Source: Amycolatopsis acidicola (GTDB lineage Bacteria; Actinomycetota; Actinomycetes; Mycobacteriales; Pseudonocardiaceae). Taken from it: 64,000 nucleotides of DNA. The translations under genes were made by a program, and so were the position numbers. Positions 25,880-34,639 of this stretch are shown piece after piece. Position 1 is the first letter of the stretch. Every line of letters begins with the position of its first letter. The stretch lies in assembly GCF_007713735.2 (NCBI RefSeq), contig NZ_VMNW02000037.1, forward strand, positions 1 through 64,000, in the 5' to 3' direction. The notes under the pieces are model-generated. The model was not told where the DNA came from. It saw only the letters and a program-made list of their open reading frames with translations, and ran no database searches.

Positions 25880-27847
25880 TCAGTCCACTGTGGACGGAAG
25901 GCGCAGCAGCGGGTCGAAGCGCGCCGGTTCACCCGAGACGAGGCGTACCGGCATCGCCGCCGGTTCGTAGCCCGACGCGACCACCGTGTACTCGCCCGGC
26001 GACAAGCCTTCGACCGTGTAGTGCCCCGTTTCGTCGGTGATGGTGGCGCCCCGCACCTGACCCGCGGCATCCACCACCGCGACCCGCGCGCCCGCGACCG
26101 GGCCCGGGTCGGCGCTCACGGTCCCGGCCAAGCGAACCGAACGCGGCAGCTCGACGTCCTCGCGGACCGGTGCGCCGCCGAGAGTCACGTGCCGCGCGAC
26201 CGGTTCGAGGCCGGAAGCCTTGACCAGCAACACATAGCTGCCCGCCGGGGCGTCGACTTCGAACTCGCCGTCGGGACCCGTCGCCGCGCGATGCACCTCA
26301 TGCGTCTCCAGCGACGTAAGCGAAACCGCCGCCCGCTCCCCCGGCGCGAGCCCGCGCACCACGCCCGACACGGCCGCCGCGCGACGCGCTGCCGCCGGAG
26401 CCGCGGCCGGCGCGGGCCGCTTCTTGCGGGAACGGGAAAGCAGGACATCCGCGATGCCGAACAGCAGCGCGAGCGTGACGAGGCCCGTCGACCCGATCAG
26501 CCCGAGCGCCGCCGAAGCGTGGTAATCCCCGTGCGAACGCGTCAACTGACCGAAGAACAGCGAACCACCCAGCGCGGTCCCGACCGCGGAACCGACCCGC
26601 TGCGCCGTCTGCAGTACCCCGGCCGCCGTCCCGCCCTCGGCGGGCGGCACCTCCTCCAGCGCGAGCGTCGAGTTCGGCGCGATCACCAGCCCGCTGCCGA
26701 ACCCGGCGACGAACAGCGGCCCCGCGAGCACGAGCGCGGTGTTCGCCCCGAAGTAGTCCTTCACCAGCCACGCCGTCGCCGCGAGCCCGAGCGCCACGAG
26801 CAGGTTGCCGAGCACCACCATCGGCCGCCCGAACCGGTGCACCAGCCGCCCGCCGATCGCCGGCGAGATCGCCGAGCCGATCGCGAACGCGAGCGTGGAC
26901 GCCCCGGACTCCAGCGCCGAATATCCCAGCCCCTGCTGGACGAACAGCGTCGCGACCAGGAAAATCCCGGTGAATCCGGCGAAGTAGACGAGGCCGAGCG
27001 ACGAAGCCATCGCGTAGCTGCGCACGGTCAGCAGCTTCAGGTTCACCAGCGGATGCTTCCCGCGCGCGCCGAGCCAGCGTTCCCACAGCACGAACAGGAC
27101 GAGCAGCGCCGCCGCGACGCCCATCAGCCACCAGCGCGGCCGCGACGTCTGTTCCTCTTCCTGCACCAGCGGCAGCATCACCAGCACGACGGCGGCGCCG
27201 AGCAGCAGCGTGCCCAGCAGGTCCGGGCGGCGTTTGCGGCCGCTGCTCACGTCCTTCGGCAGCAGCCGCAGGCCGAACAGGATCGCGAGGATGCCGATCG
27301 GCAGGTTCACGTAGAAGACCCAGCGCCAGCCCTCGGTGAGCCCGAACCCCTGGATCAGCAGGCCGCCGAGCAGCGGCCCGACCGCGGTGGAGAGCCCGAC
27401 GGTCGCGCCGAAAGCGCCGAACGCCTTGCCCCGCTCACGACCCGAGAACAGCTGCTGGATCATGCCGATGACCTGCGGGTTCAGCAGGCCGCCCGCGATG
27501 CCCTGGCACAGTCGCGCGACCACCAGCCACGTCGCGTTCTGCGCCGCCCCGCACAGCGCGCTCGTCACCACGAACAGCGCCAGGCCCAGCAGGAACATGC
27601 GGCGGCGCCCGTAGTCGTCCCCGAGCCTGCCCGAAGGAACCAGCGCGAGACCGAACGTCAGCGCGTAGCCGGAGACGACCCAGGACACGTCGGCCGGGGT
27701 GGCGCCGATGCCGTGTTCCATCGACGGCAGCGCGACGTTGACGATGCTGACGTCGAGCAGCGTCATGAACCCGGCGATGAGGCAGACCCACAACGCCCGC
27801 CAGCGCCGTGGATCGGGCCCGGCTTCGGATGCGGCACGCGTGCTCAC
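25880..27847 (-). CDS. MFS exporter (DHA2) with C-terminal carboxypeptidase-regulatory-like domains
   Basis: A 655-residue protein. The first ~480 residues form a 14-helix drug/H+ antiporter (motif A in GRLGDDYGRRR, LDVSIVNVALP in helix 1). After a basic, Ala/Pro-rich linker come two beta-sandwich CarboxypepD_reg-like repeats (VSGVVRGL..., AGTVSADPGPVAGARV...DETGHYTVEGLSPGEYTV). The extra domains should be cytosolic or external depending on topology. The GTG at 27847 starts the protein. A divergent MarR gene lies 64 bp away and probably represses it. Confidence 0.9.
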   Translation of the reverse strand: MSTRAASEAGPDPRRWRALWVCLIAGFMTLLDVSIVNVALPSMEHGIGATPADVSWVVSGYALTFGLALVPSGRLGDDYGRRRMFLLGLALFVVTSALCGAAQNATWLVVARLCQGIAGGLLNPQVIGMIQQLFSGRERGKAFGAFGATVGLSTAVGPLLGGLLIQGFGLTEGWRWVFYVNLPIGILAILFGLRLLPKDVSSGRKRRPDLLGTLLLGAAVVLVMLPLVQEEEQTSRPRWWLMGVAAALLVLFVLWERWLGARGKHPLVNLKLLTVRSYAMASSLGLVYFAGFTGIFLVATLFVQQGLGYSALESGASTLAFAIGSAISPAIGGRLVHRFGRPMVVLGNLLVALGLAATAWLVKDYFGANTALVLAGPLFVAGFGSGLVIAPNSTLALEEVPPAEGGTAAGVLQTAQRVGSAVGTALGGSLFFGQLTRSHGDYHASAALGLIGSTGLVTLALLFGIADVLLSRSRKKRPAPAAAPAAARRAAAVSGVVRGLAPGERAAVSLTSLETHEVHRAATGPDGEFEVDAPAGSYVLLVKASGLEPVARHVTLGGAPVREDVELPRSVRLAGTVSADPGPVAGARVAVVDAAGQVRGATITDETGHYTVEGLSPGEYTVVASGYEPAAMPVRLVSGEPARFDPLLRLPSTVD

Positions 27848-27874
27848 TCGATGACCATCCACAGTAGACTTGAG

Positions 27875-27895
27875 ACCAGTAAGATAATGACTGGT
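27875..27895. promoter_or_regulatory. MarR-type operator
   Basis: ACCAGT-N9-ACTGGT is an inverted repeat with perfect 6-bp arms in the AT-rich region between the divergent MFS and MarR genes. Its position and symmetry fit an autoregulatory MarR site; AAGATAAT in the spacer could serve as a -10 box. Confidence 0.6.
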
Positions 27896-27911
27896 GTTAG
27901 GATAGCCTGCC

Positions 27912-28424
27912 ATGCACCACCGGCGTGACCACATCGACGAGGTGATGGCGCAGATCACCTCCCCGTCGGAGGACGAGCGGGCCAGCAAGGAGCTCAACAT
28001 GCGGCTCCGGCGCGTCGCCCACCACCTCGAAACCGAGCTGCGGCGCGAGCTGGCCGCCTTCGGCATCGAGCTGTGGGAGATGGAGCTGCTGGGCGCGCTG
28101 AAGCGCGCGGGCGAGCCGTACCAGCTCTCGGCGGGTGAGCTGCTCAGGCGGATGCGCGTCACTTCGGGCGGGGTCACCAAACGCGTCGCGGGTCTGGAGC
28201 GCAAGGGCTGGGTGCGCCGTGACATCGACCCCGACGACCGGCGGCAGATCCTCGTCAGCCTCACCGACGAAGGCGTGCGCCGCGCTTACGAGGTGTTCGA
28301 CACCAAGACCGAGACCGAAGCGCGCCTGCTGGGCACACTCTCGCTTTCGGCGCGACGACGGCTCAACGACGACCTGCGGCGCCTGCTCCTGGACTGGGAA
28401 GGCCCGTCGGAAGAGGCGTCATAA
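27912..28424 (+). CDS. MarR-family transcriptional regulator
   Basis: A 170-residue winged-helix regulator. YQLSAGELLRRMRVTSGGVT is the recognition region and RDIDPDDRRQILVSLT the wing with the conserved DxRR. The first ~30 residues are a charged extension. It is divergent from the MFS exporter and separated from it by a symmetric operator, so it probably senses a substrate of that pump. Confidence 0.9.
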   Translation: MHHRRDHIDEVMAQITSPSEDERASKELNMRLRRVAHHLETELRRELAAFGIELWEMELLGALKRAGEPYQLSAGELLRRMRVTSGGVTKRVAGLERKGWVRRDIDPDDRRQILVSLTDEGVRRAYEVFDTKTETEARLLGTLSLSARRRLNDDLRRLLLDWEGPSEEAS

Positions 28425-28429
28425 CGCGA

Positions 28430-28861
28430 TCACGGATGGCAGGTCAGGTTCGTCAGCGCGCGCCCGGCCGCGCGCAGCGTCACCGAACTCGCGCCCTCGC
28501 CCTGGTTGACCAGCACCGTGCAGACGATCTGGTCGATCGCCACCTGGCTCAGATCCGTGCTGCCGAGGCTCACCTCCGCGCCCTGCCGCGAGTACTGGAT
28601 CTCCGCGGGCGCGGCCGAAGCGGGCACCTGAGTGCTGAGGCCCCGGGCCCGTTCGGTCTCGTTCGGGCCCTGCGCGAGAAGCGTCACGACGTCGGCCGGC
28701 ACGTCCACGCGCTTCACGACGACCAGTCCGGTGGACGAGACGAAGTACAGCGTGCGGACCTCGGGCACCGCCGGCCCGCTCGGCGGGGAGCCGCCCGAGA
28801 TCACGCCGCTCCCCGTCAGCGCGGCGAGAACCAGTAACGCGATCAAGACCCGTTTACCCAT
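28430..28861 (-). CDS. GerMN-domain secreted protein
   Basis: A 143-residue protein with an N-terminal hydrophobic segment (VLIALLVLAALTGSGV) and a GerMN-like domain (RTLYFVSSTGLVVVKRVDV, VDQIVCTVL-type region). No lipobox Cys is present, so it is a membrane-anchored or secreted protein. It starts inside the 3' end of the histidine-kinase gene (19-bp overlap), making it the third gene of a response regulator-kinase-GerMN operon. A role as accessory sensor, like CseA or LpqB for their kinases, is inference. Confidence 0.78.
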   Translation of the reverse strand: MGKRVLIALLVLAALTGSGVISGGSPPSGPAVPEVRTLYFVSSTGLVVVKRVDVPADVVTLLAQGPNETERARGLSTQVPASAAPAEIQYSRQGAEVSLGSTDLSQVAIDQIVCTVLVNQGEGASSVTLRAAGRALTNLTCHP

Positions 28862-30270
28862 GCGGCACCCCCTTCCGGATCCCGCGGCAGCCACAGCGTG
28901 AACACCGCGCCGCCTTCCGGCCTGTTCCCCGCCGTGAGCGTTCCCCCGTGCAGGCGGGCGTTTTCCCACGCGATGGCGAGCCCGAGCCCGCTGCCTTCGG
29001 ACCGGCCGCGGGCCGTGTCCGCCTTGTAGAACCGGGAAAACACGTGTGGCAGCACGGGGTCCGGCAGGCCGGGCCCGTGGTCGGTGACCTCGACGAGAAT
29101 CCCGCCGCCCTCCTCCGCCAGCCGCACCGCGACCGGGGGCGCGCCGTGGCGCAGGGCGTTGCCCACGAGGTTCGCGACGATCACGTCCAGCCGCCGCGGG
29201 TCGACCCGCGCGTGCACGCCCGCGGGCAGGTCCCCGGTCACGTCGCTGAACCCACGCAGGCGCAACGTCGCCCGGATCGCTTCGGCGAGGTCCACGTCGT
29301 CGACCGCGAGCGCGGCGGTGCCCGCGTCGAAGCGCGTGACCTCGATGAGGTCGTCCACCAGCCGGGCCAGGTTGTGGGTTTCGCGGCTCACCAGCCGCAC
29401 CGCTTCCCCTGCCACCTCAGGAAATTCGCCGGCCTCGGCGTCGAGCATGTCCGTCACGGCCGTCATCGCGGCCAGCGGCGTGCGCAGCTCGTGGGACACG
29501 TCGGCCACGAAGCGCCGGGAGTCGGCCTCCATCCGGCGCAGCTCGCCCACATGTCGTTGCAGGGACTCGGCGGTGGTGTTGAACGTCTGCGCCACCGCCG
29601 CCAGCTCGTCCCCGCCGCGCACCTCCAGCCTCGCGTCGAGGTCGCCTTCGCCCAGCCTGCGCGCGGCCGCGCGCAACTCCCGCACCGGCCGCAACACGCT
29701 GTACGCCGCGAGCAAAGCCAAGATCAGCGCGAGCAGGAAACCCGCGCCACCGGTGAGCCACGCGTCGCGCGCGAGTTCGCCGATGGCGTTCGACTCGTCG
29801 GTCAGAGTCCGCCCGACGAACACCGTGATGCCCGACGGGTGTGCCTCGCCGCTCGTCGTGAGCCACAGCTGGGTGCCGATCACGAGCACCGTCGTCCCCG
29901 AGAGATCCACGCGCTGCCAGGCAACGCGCCCCTGGGCCACCGTCGCCCGCAACTCCGGGCTGGGCACCCAGGACTCCATGCCGCCGCCGGAAATCCCGCT
30001 GCTCTCGGCTCTCGCGGCCTCGTCGCGCCCGGACACGCGCCCGGCGATCCGCTCCAGGTCGGCGGCGGTCTCGGGCCCGGCGGACAACGGGTACAGCTGC
30101 TCGACCGCGTTGGTCAGCTCGATGACGGCGTTGTCCTGGGCGCGCTGCACGATCGCGTCCCGCGCCCGCACGTACCCGAGCCCGGCCACCCCTGTCGCGG
30201 TGACGACGCTGACGAGGGCGAACGCGAGCAGCAGCCGGGTGCGCAGGCCGAACGCGCGCCACCGGTTCAC
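28843..30270 (-). CDS. Sensor histidine kinase
   Basis: A 475-residue membrane kinase. A first membrane helix spans residues ~13-32 (LLLAFALVSVVTATGVAGL), an extracytoplasmic sensor ~33-165, a second helix ~168-190, then HAMP. HisKA has the phospho-acceptor His260 in FVADVSHELRTPL, and the ATPase has N, G1 (DHGPGLP) and G2 (GSGLGLAI) boxes. The GTG at 30270 overlaps the response-regulator stop by 4 bp. The ligand is unknown; a VanY-like peptidase gene lies on the other side of the regulator, hinting at cell-wall stress. Confidence 0.92.
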   Translation of the reverse strand: MNRWRAFGLRTRLLLAFALVSVVTATGVAGLGYVRARDAIVQRAQDNAVIELTNAVEQLYPLSAGPETAADLERIAGRVSGRDEAARAESSGISGGGMESWVPSPELRATVAQGRVAWQRVDLSGTTVLVIGTQLWLTTSGEAHPSGITVFVGRTLTDESNAIGELARDAWLTGGAGFLLALILALLAAYSVLRPVRELRAAARRLGEGDLDARLEVRGGDELAAVAQTFNTTAESLQRHVGELRRMEADSRRFVADVSHELRTPLAAMTAVTDMLDAEAGEFPEVAGEAVRLVSRETHNLARLVDDLIEVTRFDAGTAALAVDDVDLAEAIRATLRLRGFSDVTGDLPAGVHARVDPRRLDVIVANLVGNALRHGAPPVAVRLAEEGGGILVEVTDHGPGLPDPVLPHVFSRFYKADTARGRSEGSGLGLAIAWENARLHGGTLTAGNRPEGGAVFTLWLPRDPEGGAAWVNGS

Positions 30271-30956
30271 AACGGCCCGAAGCGGTAACCGAACCCGCGC
30301 AGCGTCTGCACGTACTTCGGCGCCGCCGGATCGTCCTCCAGCTTCGCGCGCAGCCGCTGCACGCACGCGTCGACCAGCCGCGAGTCGCCGAGGAAAGCCT
30401 GATCCCACACCGCTTGCAGCAACTGCTGGCGGCTGTGCACCCGGCCCGGCGACGCCGACAACTCCAGCAGCAGCTTCAGTTCGGTGGGCGCCAGCGCCAC
30501 GGGCGCGCCGTCCTTGGTCACCACGAGCGCGTCGCGGTCGATGGTCAGCGCGCCGTGCCGTTCCCTCCCCGGCTTCGCGTCCGGATGCCGCTCCGGTGTG
30601 CTCCGCCTGAGCACGGCGCGGATACGTGCCTCCAGCACCCGCGCCTGCGCCGGTTTGGCGACGTAGTCGTCGGCGCCGGCCTCCAGCCCGGCCACCACGT
30701 CGATGTCGTCGTTGCGGGCGGTCAGCATGATGATCGGCAGGTCGCCGTCCGCGCGGATGCGGCGGCACACCTCGAACCCGTCGACGCCGGGCAGCATCAG
30801 GTCCAGCACCACCACGTCCGGCGGGTCGGCGGCCACCGCGGCCAGCCCCTCCTCGCCCGTGGCGACGGCGTCGACCGCGTGCCCCTGGTACGTCAGGGCC
30901 ATGCGCAGGCCGTCGCGCACGGATGCGTCGTCCTCGATAAGCAGTACCCGCGGCAT
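30267..30956 (-). CDS. OmpR-family response regulator
   Basis: A 229-residue regulator. The receiver has the acidic pair Asp9/Asp10, phospho-acceptor Asp52 in VVLDLMLPG and the conserved Lys in YVAKPAQ. The C-terminal winged helix ends RGFGYRFGPL. It is the first gene of the operon with its kinase and the GerMN protein. The start ATG at 30956 begins the receiver fold; the frame is open 54 bp further upstream without homology. Confidence 0.92.
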   Translation of the reverse strand: MPRVLLIEDDASVRDGLRMALTYQGHAVDAVATGEEGLAAVAADPPDVVVLDLMLPGVDGFEVCRRIRADGDLPIIMLTARNDDIDVVAGLEAGADDYVAKPAQARVLEARIRAVLRRSTPERHPDAKPGRERHGALTIDRDALVVTKDGAPVALAPTELKLLLELSASPGRVHSRQQLLQAVWDQAFLGDSRLVDACVQRLRAKLEDDPAAPKYVQTLRGFGYRFGPL

Positions 30957-31144
30957 GTCTCCCACTATCGCAGCCTCTTCCGGGCGTCCACAGCGGACAC
31001 CGGGCACCATCCTGGACGGCCTGTCTCATCGGCGCGTCCGCGCGAGGTCATGGTCCGGTAACGGCTCGGGCGGCGTGCGGAACCGTTGCGGAGCCGTCGA
31101 ATTCCGCGCACCGGGAGCGCACCGGAGCCCCCGACCGTGGAGGC

Positions 31145-31690
31145 ATGACCGAATTCCGCATCCGCCTGCTGGCCGCCGTGACCCGGACGCTGGCGGTGGC
31201 CCTGCTCCCCTTGGCGCAACTGCGTTCCCCCGGCCGCGCCCGGTTCACCGCCTGCCAGTGGGCGCTCGCGCTGCGGTTCCCGGCCGAGGACCTCGACGGA
31301 CTCGAGCCCGGCACGCGGGCGTCGTTCCGCGAAGCCCGCGCCGTGGCGTTCTGGCGGGACCACCAGCTGATCGGGCTCACCTCCGGCCACCGCGACGCGG
31401 CCGAACAACACCGTCTCTTCACCGAGGAAGTCCGCCGCACGGGCTCCTTTTCCGCCGCGCGCCGCCGTGTCCTGCCGCCCGAGGAGTCCTCCCACGTGGC
31501 GGGCCGGGCACTGGACGTGCGGCCCGCGGAAGGCGCCGCCTGGCTGGAACGACACGGCGCCGCGCACCACCTGTACCGGCGCTACGACAACGAATGGTGG
31601 CATTTCGAGCACCACCTCATCGCGCCCGGACGGCTACCTCATCCCGGCCTGCCGGACCAGTACGACGCTGTTGCCCAACGTGGACTGTGA
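31145..31690 (+). CDS. M15-family D-alanyl-D-alanine carboxypeptidase (VanY-like)
   Basis: A 181-residue zinc peptidase of family M15. SSHVAGRALDVRP is the SxHxxGxAxD metal motif and NEWWHFEHH the ExxH part; GLTSGHRD is the conserved substrate-binding stretch. An N-terminal hydrophobic segment (LLAAVTRTLAVALLPLA) may be an uncleaved signal or anchor. It would trim D-Ala from peptidoglycan stem peptides outside the cell. It is divergent from the two-component operon, which may regulate it. An ATG with GGAGG four bases upstream gives a firm start. Confidence 0.85.
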   Translation: MTEFRIRLLAAVTRTLAVALLPLAQLRSPGRARFTACQWALALRFPAEDLDGLEPGTRASFREARAVAFWRDHQLIGLTSGHRDAAEQHRLFTEEVRRTGSFSAARRRVLPPEESSHVAGRALDVRPAEGAAWLERHGAAHHLYRRYDNEWWHFEHHLIAPGRLPHPGLPDQYDAVAQRGL

Positions 31691-31801
31691 GCGCGCCCGC
31701 GCCCGCCAAGGTCGCCTTCATGGGTGTCGGCCCGCGGGCCACGAATCCACCGTACGGACCAAGCCAGACCACACACTCGCAACAACAGTCCTTTGTGGAC
31801 G

Positions 31802-31829
31802 GGCTTCCCGGCCGCGTGGCCGCGAAGCC
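31802..31829. terminator. Possible bidirectional hairpin terminator
   Basis: GGCTTC-CC-GGCC-GCGT-GGCC-GC-GAAGCC can form a stem-loop between the convergent peptidase and secreted-protein genes. No run of T follows, so termination is only suggested by its place. Confidence 0.35.
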
Positions 31830-31847
31830 ATGGGGCCGAGGAGCCCG

Positions 31848-32576
31848 TCAGCCCCAGGTCCACACGTTCTTCAGGTCCGCCGTCCAGTCGATGGGCACCC
31901 CGTCTCCGACGGTGGAGTGGATCGACAGGCCCATCCCGAGCCCCTCGCCCAGGAACACCGACCGCTCGATCCGCAGCGAGAACGGATGCCCGTTGTCATC
32001 CCACCACTGCTCGTGCTGCTGCACGCAGCGGACCGTGCCGAAGAACCTCGTCTGGCAGTCGCCCGCCGGGTACCAGACCTGCTGGTGCTTGAACGTGACC
32101 ACTCCGGCCGGCGTGGTGATGGTGCCCTGCGCGACGAGGCAGTACCCCTGCGCCGGGACCGTCCACCGGACATAGTGCTGCTGCCCACCGTGGCCCGGCA
32201 GGTCGGTCAGGCCCGCGCAGTTCACGTCCCCGATCTGCTCCGACGTGACGCGCTGGACGTTGTACGTGCCGGTGGACTGGTTCTCGTACCCGTCGAGGTA
32301 GAGCCAGTCCCCGTCACGGACGAAATGCTCCAGCCCGTCCCCCGGGTTGTTCCAGTGGGACGGCGCGTCCCACCGGATCACCGAGGTGCCGTCGTCCCCC
32401 GGGTTCCACGCCCATTGACTCGCGGGCGTGCCCGCGCCGTCCACCAGCTGCCCGGCGGATTTCTGGTACAGCAAGGAAAACTGGTCGTAGGTCTCCTCCC
32501 CGGCCGAAGCCGTGCCCGCGGTGGAGGCGAGCACGGCGACGAACAAAACGAACAGCAGGTTCTTGATCCCCCTCAT
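31848..32576 (-). CDS. Secreted protein of unknown function
   Basis: A 242-residue protein with a clear Sec signal peptide (LLFVLFVAVLASTAGTASA, cleavage near residue 25). The mature part is rich in Trp and Tyr and carries four or more Cys (DVNCAG, GYCLVAQG, GDCQTRFF, VRCVQQ), suggesting disulfides and a beta-rich extracellular fold. I do not recognise the family. It lies 36 bp downstream of a lipoprotein gene on the same strand and may be co-transcribed with it. Confidence 0.7.
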   Translation of the reverse strand: MRGIKNLLFVLFVAVLASTAGTASAGEETYDQFSLLYQKSAGQLVDGAGTPASQWAWNPGDDGTSVIRWDAPSHWNNPGDGLEHFVRDGDWLYLDGYENQSTGTYNVQRVTSEQIGDVNCAGLTDLPGHGGQQHYVRWTVPAQGYCLVAQGTITTPAGVVTFKHQQVWYPAGDCQTRFFGTVRCVQQHEQWWDDNGHPFSLRIERSVFLGEGLGMGLSIHSTVGDGVPIDWTADLKNVWTWG

Positions 32577-32612
32577 GCCCCGGAACCCTAGTCGCGGGCA
32601 CCGTTTCGGGGA

Positions 32613-33272
32613 TCAGCTGAACGTGGCCGAGGCGAGCATCCGGTCGAAGGCCGCGTCCAGCTCGGGCGTGCAGGCGTGCTCGACGATGAGGATCTTGCTC
32701 TGCGGCAGCCACCACATCCGCAGCTGGTTGTTCTCCGTGGCGTCCTGGCAGGTCTCCTGGAACCGCCCGTACTCCGCCTTTTTCGGCCCCACTGGCGCGT
32801 AGCCGCTGTCCACCACGGTGCTGCCGGTCGCCTCGGAAGCCTCGCCGGGATCCGAGGCCGGGCCGATGCACGTGGGCACGTCGGTGCCCGGGTACCAGCC
32901 GTACTCGCGACTCGCGCTCGGCGTGTTGATCGCGCCCTGGGCGGCCGCCTCGCGCAGGTCCAGGATCTTGCCCTCGCAGGCGAAAGACGCCGACTGCAGA
33001 CAGCCTTCGTAGCCAGGATCGCGGGACTCCACGGCGTACTGGGTGCCCGCGGGCAGGCGGACGGTCATGGTCGCGATCGTCGCCGTGCCCCCGTCCGCGG
33101 TCGTGGAGGACGAAGGCGCGGCGGTCGCCGACGTGGTTGTTCCCTTCGAGCCACCGGACCCGCTCGACGGCGGCCCGGCGGACTGCGCCTGCCCGGTCGT
33201 CGTCCGCACGCATCCGGTCAGCACCAGCGCGAACAGCACAGCCGCCGCGCCCCAAGTGAACCCGCGCCGCAC
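32613..33272 (-). CDS. Lipoprotein of unknown function
   Basis: A 219-residue protein with a lipobox LTGC (Cys21), a long Ser/Thr/Gly-rich linker (residues ~25-60) and a mature domain with five or more Cys (YEGCLQS, FACEGK, TCIGP, TCQDA, HACTPE). It is attached to the outer face of the membrane. The GTG at 33272 is chosen since GGAGAGGGG lies upstream and a proper signal peptide follows; the longer open frame has none. The family is not recognised. Confidence 0.7.
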   Translation of the reverse strand: MRRGFTWGAAAVLFALVLTGCVRTTTGQAQSAGPPSSGSGGSKGTTTSATAAPSSSTTADGGTATIATMTVRLPAGTQYAVESRDPGYEGCLQSASFACEGKILDLREAAAQGAINTPSASREYGWYPGTDVPTCIGPASDPGEASEATGSTVVDSGYAPVGPKKAEYGRFQETCQDATENNQLRMWWLPQSKILIVEHACTPELDAAFDRMLASATFS

Positions 33273-33385
33273 CGCAGCCCCTCTCCTCAGGCCCCCGATG
33301 CCTTCGACGCGGCCCGGCACGACCGGTTCCCGGCATGCTGATCCTGCCAGAAGCGCGTGCCGCGAGCCTCGGCAGAACGAGGGCA

Positions 33386-34594
33386 CTACCGATCGCGCGT
33401 CATGCTCCCCTGGGGGCGGGACGTGGCCAGCCATGACAGGCCGAGGCCGGCCAGTGCGAGGGCCGCTCCGGCAAAACCGTTCCAGCGCAACGCGCCTGCG
33501 GCGACGATGCCGCCGCCGAGTGCGGCGCCGAGCGCGTTGGCGAGGTTGAACCCGCTGACGTTGACGGCGACCGACAGCGTGGGCGCGGCCGCGGCGTGCT
33601 GGAGGATCAGGCCCTGCAACGGGGCGATGGTGGCGGTGGCCAGCAAGCCGAACGCGAGCACCGCGACGATGGCGGCCGGCCGCGAGGGCGCGGCGAACGG
33701 CAGCGCGGCCAGGATCACTGTCAAGCCGAGGAACGCGATCCGCACCGTCATGGTCGCCGAGACGTCGGTCAGCCGGCCGGCGGCGAGGTTGCCCAGCAGG
33801 CTACCGGCGCCGTAGGCGACCAGCAGGGCGGACGCCATGCCACCGGAGAAGCCACTGACCTGGGTCAGCAGCGGCATGAGGTAGGTCAGCACGACGCCGG
33901 CTCCGGCGAAGCCGATGGCGGTGGTGGCGATGGCCAGCAGCACCGGGCGGCGCAGCAGGACCCGGAGCTCGGACCGGGCGCCGGTGGCCGGCGCCGGTGT
34001 GCGCGGCATCGCCACGGCCAGGACCGCGCCGCCCGCGGCGGCGACCACCGCGACGGCCAGGAACGGCATTCGCCAGCCGAAGGCCTGGCCGAGCAGGGCC
34101 CCGAGCGGAACCCCCAGCACGGTCGCGACGGTGAGCCCGGAGACCACGATGGCGATGGCGCGCCCGGCCCTGCCGGGTGGCATGACGGTCGTGACCACGA
34201 CCATCGCGACGGCGAACAGCGTTCCTTGGGCCAGCGCGGCCAGCACGCGGCTCGCCACCAGCAAGCCGTAGGAGGTCGCCGCCGCGCTGAGCAGGCTCCC
34301 GGCGACGAACAGCGCGATCAGGCCGAGAACCAGGCCTTTGCGGGGCATCCGCGCGGTGAGCACGGTGATCAGCGGGCCGCCGATCACCACGCCGAGCGCG
34401 TAGGCGGTGACGAGCTGGCCGGTGCCGGCGACGGACACGTGCACGCCGGCCGCGATCTGCGGTAGCAGGCCGCTCACCAGTAGTTCGGCCGTGCCGATCG
34501 CGAAGATGCACAGGAGGAAACCGGCGATGACCGGGACGGCCCGTCTCGTCGTGGCCGATGCCGGGGTGCCGGATGAGGTCGTTGCGGGTGTCAT
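33386..34594 (-). CDS. MFS transporter (AraJ/YdhP-like, chloramphenicol-resistance type)
   Basis: A 402-residue 12-helix exporter of the DHA1 group. FAIGTAELLVSGLLPQIA in the first helix and LTARMPRKGLVLG (motif A region) resemble AraJ/CmlR-type pumps. It is divergent from a MerR regulator, and a long dyad covers the promoter. The start codon lies only a few bases after the predicted -10 box, so the mRNA may be leaderless. Confidence 0.88.
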   Translation of the reverse strand: MTPATTSSGTPASATTRRAVPVIAGFLLCIFAIGTAELLVSGLLPQIAAGVHVSVAGTGQLVTAYALGVVIGGPLITVLTARMPRKGLVLGLIALFVAGSLLSAAATSYGLLVASRVLAALAQGTLFAVAMVVVTTVMPPGRAGRAIAIVVSGLTVATVLGVPLGALLGQAFGWRMPFLAVAVVAAAGGAVLAVAMPRTPAPATGARSELRVLLRRPVLLAIATTAIGFAGAGVVLTYLMPLLTQVSGFSGGMASALLVAYGAGSLLGNLAAGRLTDVSATMTVRIAFLGLTVILAALPFAAPSRPAAIVAVLAFGLLATATIAPLQGLILQHAAAAPTLSVAVNVSGFNLANALGAALGGGIVAAGALRWNGFAGAALALAGLGLSWLATSRPQGSMTRDR

Positions 34595-34602
34595 ACCGCG
34601 GA

Positions 34603-34639
34603 CCGTAAAGTCTCACATGGATGTGAAAGTCAATGTGAG
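34603..34639. promoter_or_regulatory. MerR-type promoter/operator
   Basis: CTCACAT (34612-34618) and ATGTGAG (34633-34639) form a dyad. Reading the minus strand, TTGACT (-35, 34633-34628) is followed after 18-19 bp by TTTACG/TTACGG (weak -10), so the dyad lies within an over-long spacer. MerR activators work by untwisting such promoters. The -10 assignment is uncertain. Confidence 0.5.

Noticed and set aside
28843..31029. A single 728-residue fusion of response regulator region and kinase
   Set aside because: The N-terminal part is the wrong frame of the response-regulator gene; the kinase proper starts at the GTG at 30270 with a 4-bp overlap.
31691..31847. A short gene between the peptidase and the secreted protein
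   Set aside because: No start with a ribosome-binding site and no conserved codon pattern; only a hairpin is supported.
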